From Yarrowia lipolytica (Eukaryota; Ascomycota; Dipodascomycetes; Dipodascales): DNA of 64,000 bases. Below are positions 1 through 10,884 of this stretch, piece after piece (positions within the stretch are counted from its first letter, which is position 1; every line of letters starts with the position of its first letter). The stretch is from assembly GCF_001761485.1 (NCBI RefSeq), contig NC_090774.1, forward strand, positions 2,294,001-2,358,000. Reading direction: 5' to 3'. A program made the translations under genes and the position numbers. The notes beneath the pieces are model-generated. The model did not search any database. It saw only the letters and a program-made list of their open reading frames with translations, and was not told the DNA's origin.

Positions 1-2158
1 TTGCTCAAGGAGACTGCTCCTCTGGAGTAGACATGTCACTGTAATTATTCTGAATGCATAATGATTTACGAGCGTTGAGGTTGACTGTATGAACAATGGC
101 ATGCCGGTATAGGTGCTGGACACCAGAGACCACTAAAGGGCCCCACTGAGTGCTGTACTAGAGCTTTAGAACAGTTTCTGGTCTTCCTGGAGTGCACTGA
201 GGCTGAAGAGAGATACAAGTACATACGGCATGTAACTGTGATGGGATGAGGACTATAAGAAGGAAGCAGTACCGTGCACGACTTGAATTGATGGGCGTCG
301 AGCTTTTATTCTGGCTGTTCTAGAAGTGTGATAGCGATGATGGGCACGTTCAAGCGTTAATTACAGATTCTTTCCCGACAAAGAACGGGTCCCTGTCGGA
401 AGCTACTGCCAAAACCACGGTGAAGTATGGGACACCAAAGGGAGCCTTTCGGAGGAAAAAGCAATAACTATTCCGGAAGTCCGCCAACTCCAAGATCGGG
501 TATTATATATTGAGAGCTGAGATGAAGGGCTCAACATGTCCTCTTAGTTATGGACGCTGGTAACATGTCTTGAGATGTGCTTCTATTGCTGCTACTTTTC
601 TAGACAGTACATACAATGCAAGTAGGAGCACTCGCAAAAACGGTCAATCTGGTAAGTGACCGACGTGGTACCGAGGCTGATACGATATACTGCCCTGGAA
701 ACAGCTTGTACTCGTACTGGCACATGTAACAACTGTAGCAGTTAAAGCAACAAGCTAATCACTCAAGGCATATTATAGATCTATCACTCAGGACACCTTA
801 TAGATCATTCTCTTCATCAGATCTATCACTTCATCTTATAGATCTACCAAAGATAACGATTCACAAACCACGCTCTACAATTAGGAATCCTACTCCGCAC
901 CCCCGCCCAACGCCAACAGGATCCGATTCCATTCCAGAAGTGGTCTTTCTAAAGCCGGTCGATTGTGCGGCTCAGATAAAGTTGATGTTCATGGTTTCTT
1001 TTTCATATCTGCTGATTCTCAGACTTTGCCCTGGAGATCAGACATGGCAACTATGTGTGTATGTATGTACATACGATGATAATACCAACACAGGGTAGGA
1101 TGACTCTTGGCGAATCGATGGCGAGATGTTAATCAGCAGACTCGGATAAGGCAACCTTTTCTCCTCCAGTATCATTTTTCTATCCGTATTCGGACTTGTA
1201 CGATACTCCTGCTACCTGCTAGTGGTTTTGATCATGTACATTTTGATCCATGTTGATGCCCTGGATTCAGAACCCTAACGCCAGATTACGCACAATGGTA
1301 CCTTGTGCTTACCCCAACATTTGCTCAGCCAATGGGCGTCCGTGTAATAAAAACCCGGTCAGCATATTACTAATCAAGTTTCCACAGCCTTCCATGGCAT
1401 TCCAGCGCCAATATCGACGCAGATACACACTCTCAAGCTGGTTTTGCCAGTCGCCCGACCTTGCCGGTTAGTCTTCCTCGACTCTTTTAAGCCGCACAAT
1501 GTTTGCACCGATGGTTACTGGCGGAGATCATGTGATGCATCAGGGGCAATGTGAGAGCAAGTCCCACCAGATTTATCGGCGCCGACAAGAGTTTTGGACC
1601 GCGGAAACCCGGAAATTTGCCCTGACCAAAGACTCAGGTCGGTGCTGCAACCACAAACACCCGATAATATCGTCCATATGGCTCACTCCGGAGACCCTTG
1701 CGGTCACAAGATAAACTGCCTGTTAACGAGAGTGCAGAGTCATTTCCGAAACCTTATTTTGGAAATATAACGGTTGCCTGATTGGCTGTCGGTGGGAAGC
1801 TTCGGGTGCGTAAAGGGGGGGATTTTGGGGGCAGAAAACCAGATTAGGGCTGTTTTGAGCTGCCTAGTAATATATGGACGTTTTTTCCATCTGCAAATTC
1901 CGCACAATTAAACCAGTTGCACACGTTTCCGTGGTTTATGACCATCTCATTACGTCACCAGTTATGGGGAACCTTATTGCCTCTCTTTCTGAACTCTAAA
2001 CCCAGCCAATCACAGCTCGAACATATGTAAGCTTGGTGTCCCAACAGCAGCCCCGGGGCGGACCCGAAGTTATTTAACCTCCACACATTTTGATTTATAA
2101 GAGCAAAGGTTCCCTCCAACGCTACTAAGCCAACACAACAACACTACACACACAACAT
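1..2158. other. Intergenic region upstream of ISA1
   Basis: No convincing gene is visible; the open frames of about 70 codons at 1250-1471 and 1499-1714 lack any recognisable domain. The stretch holds three copies of TTATAGATC (773, 798, 836) in an imperfect AT-rich repeat and one copy of the recurrent 10-mer GTACTCGTAC at 708-717. A TATAA box at 2096-2100 lies about 60 bp before the ISA1 start and is a plausible core promoter. Confidence 0.6.
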
Positions 2159-2911
2159 ATGACAATGTCACTACGAAACAAATTGACGGTTGGAAAGCGA
2201 TTCCTACAGACGGCGGAGCGGTCGACTCCTTCCATGACCCCGTTCATGCTCAACAACCCGAATGCGTACCATTCGTCCAAGAGCGACAACCAGGCCGAGA
2301 ACAAGTCGTCTTCGTCTCAGCCCCAGGGATTCACATGGGCCCGTCACCAGCTGCCCCGTTTCGACGCCGCTTCCAAGTCGTCCAAGATCGAGACCCCCAA
2401 ACCCTTTGCATTCAAATTCCCCAACACACAGGACAAGTCGTCGCGACCTGCCACCACTCCTTTTGCATTCCGACCTGCCGCCAAGACCAGCGCACCGGCC
2501 GCTGCTCCTACTAAGGCTGCTGCCCCCGCTGAAAAGGCTGCTGCTCCCGCCCCCGCTCCCAAGCGAACCCGAAAGTTGCGACCCCGAAAGGCCGTCATCA
2601 CTCTTTCGCCCACAGCTGTCAAGCACCTCAAGGACCTCCTTGACCAGCCCGAGCCAAAGCTCATTCGAATTGGCGTAAGAAACCGAGGATGTTCCGGACT
2701 CACCTACCACATTGACTACGTGGACAAGCCCGCCAAGTTTGACGAGGAGGTTGTCCAGGACGGCGTGCGAGTGCTCATCGACTCCAAGGCCCTGTTTAGC
2801 ATTATCGGATCCGAGATGGACTGGCTCGACGACAAGCTGTCTTCGCGGTTCATTTTCCGAAACCCCAACTCCAAGGGAGAGTGTGGATGTGGCGAGTCCT
2901 TCATGGTTTAA
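2159..2911 (+). CDS. ISA1: Mitochondrial A-type iron-sulfur assembly protein Isa1
   Basis: This 250-residue protein of the HesB/IscA family is known to act with Isa2 and Iba57 in the mitochondrial matrix, maturing [4Fe-4S] proteins such as aconitase and lipoate synthase. The A-type domain fills about residues 140-250. It carries the three conserved metal-binding cysteines: C178 in RNRGCSGLTY, and C242 and C244 in ECGCGESF. The N-terminal half is basic, hydroxylated and Ala/Pro-rich, consistent with a mitochondrial presequence plus a disordered linker. The length matches S. cerevisiae Isa1. The start at 2159 gives MTMSLRNK; a second ATG two codons later is possible. The gene is single-exon and converges with STE50. 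Confidence 0.92.
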   Translation: MTMSLRNKLTVGKRFLQTAERSTPSMTPFMLNNPNAYHSSKSDNQAENKSSSSQPQGFTWARHQLPRFDAASKSSKIETPKPFAFKFPNTQDKSSRPATTPFAFRPAAKTSAPAAAPTKAAAPAEKAAAPAPAPKRTRKLRPRKAVITLSPTAVKHLKDLLDQPEPKLIRIGVRNRGCSGLTYHIDYVDKPAKFDEEVVQDGVRVLIDSKALFSIIGSEMDWLDDKLSSRFIFRNPNSKGECGCGESFMV

Positions 2912-3548
2912 GAAGGATGATCGTTCAGAGGAGACGGATACAAAGATAAGACGAGACAATGCTCAAACGAGTACCCTGCATTATTTATAGCATAATATTA
3001 TATTAGATATCAACATTAGTACGAGTGGAAGTATCGTTGTCGATAGGTTCTTTCCTCTAATGGGTGCCTAAATGCTCCTCACGAGCAGAAGATGAGAGAT
3101 GAACACGTTCAGCGCGTTCGTGTCTTACAAAGTGTGTATTTACGCACGCGCGTTGTAGCTGAAGACTGTGGACGTCTAAGTAAGTCCAAGTACATGTACT
3201 CGTACTTGACTCTTCTATACAGACGGTTATTGCTACGCTTACACTTATATCGTAGTCGTGGATAGAGTCGTCTGAAGCAATTTTGTAGGCTCATAGAAAG
3301 GTCTAGTCGTTTGTGGTCTCATTACATCAACTACCGGTTGAGGAGATGATTGGAAATACAATTACAAGCAATACTCGTATTATGATACCAATGGCTCTCT
3401 ACCTCATGATAGCAAGCCATGGCATGCTGTACACAGCCAATATGGGTACTGTATATGGATACAGCTGCAACACTTTAGAACATTGCCGAGTTCAGAGACA
3501 TCTCTTGTACACGTCCAGCTCGCACGTACAGTATCATGCAATATATTC
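2912..3548. other. Convergent 3' intergenic region ISA1/STE50
   Basis: This is AT-rich sequence between two convergent genes and should contain both 3' UTRs. It holds one GTACTCGTAC at 3196-3205 and AT-rich polyadenylation-like sequence just after ISA1 (about 2985-3020). No gene is seen. Confidence 0.6.
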
Positions 3549-4781
3549 CTATAGCACACCTCCAGGGGTACCTACGACGACGCCTGTCTGTTTCATGCCC
3601 TCGATATGGCGTAGCATGAAGACGGGCTGTTTTCCGGCGTCTTGCAGCTCTTTGAAAATGATGAGCGGTTTTTCCTCAAGCCCCAGAAGCCGTTCCTGGT
3701 CTCCATAGCACACCAGCAGCGCATACTGCTTCCAGTCGCCGTTGATCTTGTATCGTCGTAGAGCTGCCGGCAGCACCTTGTAGCAGGGGTCGTCTAGCGT
3801 CACTCGGAACGACTTGAACGGTTCTGTCGCCAGAGTGCTGGTGGACTGGCTGCTGTTAGAAACCGGTTGGCTGGTGCTGGTGGGTTGTGCGTTGGTGCTG
3901 CTTGGCTGGGCCCCAGGCGAAACCAAGGATGTGTTGGAGAAGTTGACTTGTGACGATGCGGCAGACCCGCTCTGGTAGGGATGGGAGAAGTGTAGGGTGG
4001 TAGAGCCCCCCGGCGTAACTACGGGAGTGGCAGCCACCGAGGAGTCTGAGGGAGACAATAACGACTTGACTGAGCCGAGATAGAGATTCGGCCGTTTCTG
4101 TTCCGAGGGTCCAGAAGTTCCGGAGGAGCTCGCTGTTGCTGCAGACTCGGGTTCCAGAGTTGTGGGCGACTTCTGGGCACTCTTGTTGTTCAACTTGCTC
4201 AGCTTCCGGGCTATAGAAGGGCCCGGGTTGTTGGCCCCGGAACCTGGCTCTTTGGCGGCTGTATTTGGAGCAGCAGCGTCATTGGGGGTTCCTGGCGAAT
4301 GTAAGTAATGGGCATGGATGGGGTTGGTTCCATCAGGAGTGGGCAGCGGTTTGCTTTCCTTGACAAACTTGAACAGAGGAAGCAGGTCTTCTCTGATCTT
4401 GTTAAAAGAGTCAATGAGCTTCTTGAGCTCCTGCTCCACGTGGTACACGCGCTCATCTCGGATCTCAAAGCTCTTGAACAGCCGGTTGTAGTCGTCTATA
4501 TCGGTGGTTTTGATGGATGGAGGAACGTAGCCCCCGGCGTCTCCGTCGCCATCCTTGTCGTATGTGCCTCCCTCCTTCTCCTTCAACTGGTATATGCTTT
4601 TGAGAATGAGCACTCTGTGACCGATTTTCGTCACGCCAATGTCGCTGATATCATCGTGGTCGAGGTGAACCAGCACGTCGCCGGTGATGTTGTTGTCAAT
4701 GAACGACTTTGAGTATTGCGGGAACCCCAGCGAAGATATCCACTGGCCCACCTGGTCCGTGTTCCACGCCTGTGATAGCAT
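3549..4781 (-). CDS. STE50: Ste50-like SAM/Ras-association adaptor
   Basis: Ste50 is known to link Cdc42 to the MAPKKK Ste11 in the mating, filamentation and osmotic-stress pathways. The 410-residue product has the expected layout. A SAM domain lies at about residues 4-68 (starting WNTDQVGQWISSLGF, with a LVHLDHDDISDIGV core). A Ser/Thr/Pro-rich linker follows, and a C-terminal Ras-association domain sits at about 320-396 (FRVTLDDPCYKVL to VFMLRHIEG). The frame stays open 41 codons further upstream but contains no ATG there, so the start at 4781 (MLSQAW) is chosen; it places the SAM domain at the very N-terminus. I see no intron. The length is somewhat above that of S. cerevisiae Ste50. Confidence 0.85.
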   Translation of the reverse strand: MLSQAWNTDQVGQWISSLGFPQYSKSFIDNNITGDVLVHLDHDDISDIGVTKIGHRVLILKSIYQLKEKEGGTYDKDGDGDAGGYVPPSIKTTDIDDYNRLFKSFEIRDERVYHVEQELKKLIDSFNKIREDLLPLFKFVKESKPLPTPDGTNPIHAHYLHSPGTPNDAAAPNTAAKEPGSGANNPGPSIARKLSKLNNKSAQKSPTTLEPESAATASSSGTSGPSEQKRPNLYLGSVKSLLSPSDSSVAATPVVTPGGSTTLHFSHPYQSGSAASSQVNFSNTSLVSPGAQPSSTNAQPTSTSQPVSNSSQSTSTLATEPFKSFRVTLDDPCYKVLPAALRRYKINGDWKQYALLVCYGDQERLLGLEEKPLIIFKELQDAGKQPVFMLRHIEGMKQTGVVVGTPGGVL

Positions 4782-5853
4782 GACGGCTTGCGCAAAGTGT
4801 GTATGGCTGTCTGGCTCTGTGTAAATGAGCTCGATGTGTATTGCCCAGCTCTCTGGCTCTGTCGCAACTTCTGTCGTATGGTTCTGTAGAAAGGCTCTGT
4901 ACAAGCTCTGTACAAGCTGTAATGTAGTACTACCGCACTTGTATCTGGAATGTTGCTGCGCGGGTTGCGAAATATGATGCCGCTCGCTTCAAGTCGACGG
5001 TGCAGTTGCTGATACCAAATTCTCGTCCGAGTCCGAAACTCCCTCGTTATCTGGTGTTCACTGGATTGCCAAATATCTGACACTCGACGGAATCGCACCA
5101 GGGTGCTGTAATTAAACTTCCATGAGATACTCCCCCAAGCCCTTCTTTTTTGGGACCGGCCTAAAGTCAATTGATCAGACAAAAATATATATACCGAAAG
5201 ACGCTGCAGTGCTAACAGACCTAATCCACGTACCAACAGACAGACACGGCATATTGCCCCTCGCCCATCTTGCGTCCGTCACGTGACCAGCTCCGACCCC
5301 CGGCTAGCCCCGGCTAGCCCCGGCTATCATGCATATATACTCCCTATCGGCCGTCTCCCCGCACTCCCACCACTGCTCGATGTAGATCCAGAAAATCACT
5401 CGTTAGAGTTCCTCCACGCGTTCGGTAGGCGGTCGGATATGTAACCAGTGGAATTTACACGAGGCGCGTAAAGGGAGTGTGTGCGAGAGCGCGTTTGCAG
5501 GCGGTCGGCAGTAACAGAGAAATCCCGTGGTATCGTAGCGACATTGATACATTCCTGTAGCACACTCATTAGTCTGTACTTGATGTACACTTGACTTCAA
5601 CACACCACTCCGCAAGTATACCCTCGTGTCGATGAGGGACTGGAAAAGTTGTATCCTACTTGTACAAGTTGTAGCTTGAGGTACACAAGTACTTCTGCTC
5701 ATACTCGTACCTGTAGCCCTGCCAGATCTCAATGGCAGTATGAATATCTAAGTATGCATTAAAATAAATAACTGTATAAATAAAGAGTATAAATAGTGAT
5801 GGTATGAAGGTACTCGAAAGTTGTCGTTGTTGTTGATGATACCGGCTTGACGG
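4782..5853. other. STE50 upstream region with palindromic E-box and 10-bp repeat
   Basis: This is the STE50 promoter side. It contains the full palindrome GTCACGTGAC at 5278-5287, followed at once by three copies of a 10-bp CCCGGCTAG-type unit (5298-5326) and a TATATA stretch near 5334-5340. Near 5640-5715 are several GTAC/TACTTGTAC-like words. Nothing here looks like a gene. Confidence 0.6.
5278..5287. promoter_or_regulatory. GTCACGTGAC palindrome (bHLH-type site)
   Basis: A perfect 10-bp palindrome with a CACGTG core lies about 500 bp upstream of the STE50 start. CACGTG is bound in yeasts by bHLH factors of the Cbf1, Pho4 and Tye7 types; which one acts here is unknown. The same 10-mer recurs at 20091, 28606 and 62061. 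Confidence 0.45.
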
Positions 5854-7407
5854 CTATGTGATTACAGCCCTTCGTCCTCTGATACGCTTAAACACCCGCG
5901 CTAACTCAGACTCTTGCTGCTCACTGGTTTGCTCGGGCTGGCCGTTGAGTCCGGCCTGAACCCCCTCCAGCGTCCGGATGGACCCGGACTTGAACCGCTC
6001 CACGTGTTCCAATAGCTCTGAATGAGACTCAGACCGCGACAATTGATGATTGTGGAAAGCCACCGGAGGCGAAAGCGGAGTCCGGGGAGACAAAGGAGTG
6101 GCATCTGTTCCTGTGTTTGTGCCCGGCGTCAACGGGTTTCCGGGAGATAGCACCTCCCTACCTGGAGACATGGGCAACGGCTGAGGCTGTTGTTTGGGCG
6201 TGGAGGGAGAAGCAGACGGCCCTTGCGGTTCTTGGCCCAAGGGAGAAGAAGGAGGTGAAGGCAGCGACTTGTGGGGCGTCGAAGGAACAGATCTCACTGG
6301 CGCCTTGTAGGCTGACACAGGAGTAGCAACGGTTTTCACAGGAGTGGACTTGAGGCTGTCCCGAAGCTGTGAAGGGGGAGTTGAAGGAGTCGAGGCCTGG
6401 GTACCACCTGGAGATGTGGTGCGTCTCATCCCCGAAAGAGGAGACAGCTGTGCGGGTGAAGACACTCTCATAGCTGAAGACTCTTTCAGAGGTGTCTTTG
6501 GAATGTTCATGGGTGTCATGCCGAGGGCCGATACAGGTTCTTGGGTGGGAGACGTGCGATGAGCTAATGACTGAGAGACGGGATGAGGTGAGACACGTTG
6601 AGGTGGTACGCTTTGAGGCGTCTTGGGCGCATGTGTCCTGGGAACATTGTCACGTGTTGAGGAGGGAGTTGTGGGAGTTGTGGGAGTGTGGTCTTGGGTG
6701 CACAAAGTCCTTGGAGTCGGTTTAGGAGTCTTTGGATCTGGCTTAGGGGTCACTTGCCTAGTTGGCGGTGTTTTTGCAGCCTCTCCAGAGTCGGGAGATG
6801 AGTTGTTCTCCAAGTCACCCTCCAGCTCAACAATTCGCGACTCCTCGAGCGGGCCCCCGAGATATCGCTCCGTGACACGTTCGAGGACATTTTCCAAATC
6901 CACTTCCAAGATACTCTCAATGTCGTGATCAGACACGTGTTCCCAGTCCTGCTCCCCGCGTTCCGGCCCCTCTGTGTCGTAGTTGGCCAGAACGGGAGGT
7001 CTGTCTTCAGGCAGGTTGAGAACCCGCTTGAGTTCTCTGATGCGCGCCTCGGCCTCGAGCGTGAGTCCCGACGACGCGCGCATGCCATGGGGGTCGTATT
7101 GGGGCTCTTGTTGTGTTGGTTGTTCCTCGGATCTAATCAGTCGGTACAGGCTCCATCTCCACAGCCCTGAAACGTGTCTGGACAGCCGGGCGTGCACCGG
7201 CGACGGACAGATGGAAGACAAGGGTCGAGAGCGGGAGACTATCAAATGTTGTGAGGCGGCGGCTGGAGCTTGTGAGGGGTCGTCTGGAGCCGCGGAGTCA
7301 AGTGGAGATCCGTGTCTTGTGGTCGCACTTGCCACCCTCGATCTCCACCCTTCAAACTGCAAGGAGGGGAGTTCCCCATGGAAACGAAGCAGTTGTGTAG
7401 CTACCAT
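5854..7407 (-). CDS. Hypothetical Ser/Thr-Pro-rich protein
   Basis: I do not recognise this protein of about 517 residues. The start at 7407 (MVATQLLRF) is the first ATG of the frame. The N-terminal 100 residues are Arg-rich with a short aromatic segment (SGLWRWSLYRLIRS). Next comes an acidic, possibly helical part (LTLEAEARIRELKRVLNLPED, then WEHVSDHDIESILEVDLENVLERVTERYLGG split across about 60 residues). From about residue 210 on, the protein is low complexity, with more than 20 TP or SP dipeptides such as KTPKPTPRT. The C-terminus is basic (RVFKRIRGRR). Many S/T-P sites and disorder suggest a target of proline-directed kinases, but that is inference. A real gene is favoured because the frame is long and biased in composition. 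Confidence 0.6.
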   Translation of the reverse strand: MVATQLLRFHGELPSLQFEGWRSRVASATTRHGSPLDSAAPDDPSQAPAAASQHLIVSRSRPLSSICPSPVHARLSRHVSGLWRWSLYRLIRSEEQPTQQEPQYDPHGMRASSGLTLEAEARIRELKRVLNLPEDRPPVLANYDTEGPERGEQDWEHVSDHDIESILEVDLENVLERVTERYLGGPLEESRIVELEGDLENNSSPDSGEAAKTPPTRQVTPKPDPKTPKPTPRTLCTQDHTPTTPTTPSSTRDNVPRTHAPKTPQSVPPQRVSPHPVSQSLAHRTSPTQEPVSALGMTPMNIPKTPLKESSAMRVSSPAQLSPLSGMRRTTSPGGTQASTPSTPPSQLRDSLKSTPVKTVATPVSAYKAPVRSVPSTPHKSLPSPPSSPLGQEPQGPSASPSTPKQQPQPLPMSPGREVLSPGNPLTPGTNTGTDATPLSPRTPLSPPVAFHNHQLSRSESHSELLEHVERFKSGSIRTLEGVQAGLNGQPEQTSEQQESELARVFKRIRGRRAVIT

Positions 7408-9798
7408 GGACAGATGCTGACAACCCTCCAAGTTAGCAATAGACGTGTATGTGTGTGGTTCTCCTTATTAGGTGGTGGGACACAGACGTGTACGTGCACG
7501 TTCACACTACATGTCCAAAAAAAGGGCCCGCCGCAGAATTAGAGCCACTCTAGGTTTCGAACTGCTGGAACATGCAGAAGCTCGTCTGCCCCCGTAGATC
7601 TGATAAGGGCGAGTGGGGGAGTGGTGAAAAGCACACCATGGGGCTATTTGGGGCAGTTACACTCGGAAATATGGGGCTGTGATCGCGGACCATCACGTGT
7701 CTTTGGTTTTATTTGTCACCTTTCCCATTTACTCCACGGTTTGACCCGCTCCAACTGCCGTCCAAATTCCAGACTCTATGTCCATTCCATCTATCGTACA
7801 TTAGATGAAACCTTCCCAAACGGGAACTCTACATTCCAGCCAGCCTTACGAGGGAGCTGACAGACCCGTTAATGGCGACTTGTTGGGCACAAAAGGCTCT
7901 TCTGTCCCACATGGCTGCTCCAACAACGTCTTGGAGACCAATAATCAGCCGCCAAAAGCCCGTCATCCATCAAAAGTCGGACGATCCAAAACTCCCAAAA
8001 TAGCTCTGTTTCCAGCCGAGTCAAAAAGAGTTGGCCGATTCGACCTGTGACTTGCGGATACGAGAATGCAAGTGCGAGCATGGCCATAGTTGGCACTGTT
8101 AGTAAGCCAAGAGAGAGAGAAAAACACGAGCTCGGTGGGAAATTCGAATCACGTGACCTAGACGGTTTCTTCTCCTGGCTTGTTCAGCCCGGTTGTGCTT
8201 CCATCCATTCGAGGTGCCGGCGGCACAATGGAGTGTTTGTTCGTATGTACATCGACATGGCGTTCAAATAGGGGCGACGACAGCAGGGAGATAATATTTA
8301 CACCCCGAGAAACCAAAATTAGTTCCGGAATGCCCGGAATGTCCGAAAAAGCCGTCTAACGAGTCTAGCGCGAAAAGTACCGTCTTTCCCAGCTTCCACG
8401 AGGAGAACACCATGTGAATGGGGACAAGCTTGATGTTGAGGTGAGAGGTAGTGTCTAGAGGAGGCGAATGGGACTTGTGATTACGGCGAAAAAGGCGATT
8501 AAACAGCTGTACAAGTATTGAGATTATCTTCTATATAGCCCCTGGAAGCTGTTCATTCCTACAGTATGAAAACGTATGTTTCTCGTGAAGCAGGGTGTAC
8601 AGCGAGTTAGTCCACTGCTGTTATCAACAGTTTTATGGTACGATATCGGTAAGAGTACGAGTAGCCACCGGCGCAGTACATACTGTGCAGTACATATACA
8701 GAGTACACCTCAGAGTACATCTGGTTATTCGGGCGGTTTAGGGAGGTTACTTCTGGTTTTATGCCAACAAAAGAATCCGAGTATAGTAACAGCTTGATGC
8801 CTATAAGGTCAAGTAAAATAGGACTATGTAGTAGAAAATGTACATAAGTGATGAGATAAATGTAGCAACAATCGAATTCTGCCATTAAGACGAGCAAATC
8901 AAGACTCTCGCCATCTTTTTATCCCAAAAGTAGACCAAATTAGAAGTGTCATGTTCCGATGGAGCAACTCCTCAGCATTGAACTTGCCCCTTACTTGTAC
9001 AACATACCCACACCATCACAACTCACCCACACAAAACTGACATCACAATACACGGTCAACGTTTAACAACCACATCAACTGATTCACGTGACCGCCCATC
9101 ATGCCCACGCCACGTGATGCTTTCTTTCTGCTCTCATTTCCACCATCTGACCTCCGCCACTTTTGGTGAGCTAATTTTGAGGGTTTGAAAATTCTTCAGC
9201 CACGTTTGTAGGTCGTTCGGCGTTCCTATTGGTCGAAACCTTAATTCCAAAACGGAAATGTGGCGAGTTTCGGGACAGGTGCATGATTTGAGGCTAATAG
9301 AGTTGGGGACATGTGGCTGGAGAATGGGGAGGGGAAATTGGAGACACTATCGGACATTGTTGGAGCAGTGGATCGGAACCGATATGAGTCTGACGCTGAG
9401 ATTTCGCCCATCCTACCAACATACGTCACGTAGTATTCTTCCTTGTTGGCCGCCGTGTGGTGGTGCATAATCTGAATGTTGTGCGAGCAAATAGCAGGGT
9501 TTGGGTGCATTAAATAAGTGTGTGGTGAAGGTTAAAGAAGCGTACGACCTTTATTAGGTGTGTTTGGAGATGAGGGCTTCTCTTTCTGTCATTCAGTGGA
9601 CACCAACGATAGCTACGAGACGATAAACCGCGTGTTTGACGAGCTGAGACACGATAGAAACATCACGCACCTACACAATCACCTACACCTACACCGACAG
9701 CACCAGCAGCAGACAGCAAACGATAGTAGGGAAAACACTAGCCTTTTTGCCACAGTATCGTGTGACCTATACAAGTCAGTGGTCACCCTTATCACGAC
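7408..9798. other. Long intergenic region before the J-protein gene
   Basis: These 2.4 kb show no supported gene. CACGTG boxes occur at 8150-8155, 9085-9090 and 9111-9116. A minus-strand branch/acceptor-like word TACTAACAG lies at 8096-8104 without a clear gene attached. Just before the J-protein start, 9660-9715 is rich in CACCTACA-like words. Confidence 0.5.
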
Positions 9799-10884
9799 AT
9801 GAACCGAATCAAAGCACCTGGTGGGGCGCCCAATATCCACACGCACTTTGTGCTTCTTCGATCCCGAGCTTTTTCTTCCACACAAAAATGCATGGACTAT
9901 CCTGCGCACGACAACCCCTCGCCCTACGAGATCTTTGGCATGGGCCCGCACAATCTCAACCAAAAGGCCCTCAAGCGCGAGTACTACATTCTGGCGAAAA
10001 AATACCATCCCGACTCCAATGGTTCGAGTGAAGAAACCGCAGATTTGACCAAGGAGATCAAAGATGCGCGGTTCCGAAAGATCTCCAATGCCTACGAGAT
10101 TCTCAAAAACCCCAGTAGACGACACGCCTACGACAGATTTGGCCAGGGCTGGGAGGGAGCTCGTCCGGGGCCCTACGGTCAAGATGGCGCCACTTCGAAC
10201 CTGTACAACCAGGCCTCCACCGCTACAGCTGGCCATGGACCTCGGTACTCGACCCAATCGGACGGGTTCTGGGGCGCCTCGGGATGGCAGGACTATGAGG
10301 ATTTGCGTAACCACAGCAGCAAGGCAAAACAAAACGAGAACACGACCCTCATCGGCATGGCTTTGGTCGTGGTCGCGGTGGTAGTTACTTACTTGCAGAT
10401 CAAACGAATCATCGACGTGATGGAGGACCAATATTTCCGAGTTAAGGAGCAGAACAAGAAGCTGGAAGACTCGCTGTTCTGGGCCCGAAACAATTACGGA
10501 TTTGCACAGGGCAAGGACGACCGAGTATCTCGGTTCCTGGTCATGCGACGAAACTCGCTGGCCGAGGAAGGAGACTACATGGAGGCCCAGCTGAGTGAAG
10601 ACAACTGGCGACGGCGAAAGATTGCCGAAAAGCGAGCCAAGCAAGCAGAAGCGGCAGCGGCAGCAGCATCCAACGGTGAAGAAGTGCATGGCAAGCTGGA
10701 TGCTACTCCCGAGCCTCCGGTCCGTCCCCCTCCCACTGCTCTCGAGGTGGCGAATGCCTTTTCCAAGTCTGAGCTCATTTCCAAGGCCGTTTCTCTGACC
10801 ACCAAGGATCAGGTGGTCTCCACAACGTCGGCTGTTTTTACAGATTCACTTCTGACGTCCATCCAGGGTGTGGATAAAGAGTAG
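9799..10884 (+). CDS. Membrane-anchored type III J-domain protein (probably mitochondrial)
   Basis: This is a 361-residue Hsp70 co-chaperone of the DnaJ family. The J domain covers about residues 40-116 and retains the catalytic HPD tripeptide at 70-72 (AKKYHPDSNG) and the helix IV region (NPSRRHAYDRFGQGW). There is no Gly/Phe zinc-finger module, so it is a class III J protein. One membrane segment lies at about 184-201, followed by a charged helix and an Ala-rich coiled-coil-like stretch (KRAKQAEAAAAAAS). The Arg/Ser-rich N-terminus (LLRSRAFSSTQK) resembles a mitochondrial presequence, so an inner-membrane location is inferred. Family resemblance is to uncharacterised fungal mitochondrial J proteins; the precise partner is unknown. 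Confidence 0.85.
   Translation: MNRIKAPGGAPNIHTHFVLLRSRAFSSTQKCMDYPAHDNPSPYEIFGMGPHNLNQKALKREYYILAKKYHPDSNGSSEETADLTKEIKDARFRKISNAYEILKNPSRRHAYDRFGQGWEGARPGPYGQDGATSNLYNQASTATAGHGPRYSTQSDGFWGASGWQDYEDLRNHSSKAKQNENTTLIGMALVVVAVVVTYLQIKRIIDVMEDQYFRVKEQNKKLEDSLFWARNNYGFAQGKDDRVSRFLVMRRNSLAEEGDYMEAQLSEDNWRRRKIAEKRAKQAEAAAAAASNGEEVHGKLDATPEPPVRPPPTALEVANAFSKSELISKAVSLTTKDQVVSTTSAVFTDSLLTSIQGVDKE

Noticed and set aside
2204-2959. 251-codon minus-strand frame opposite ISA1
   Set aside because: It mirrors the ISA1 coding frame, whose cysteine motifs clearly identify the real gene.
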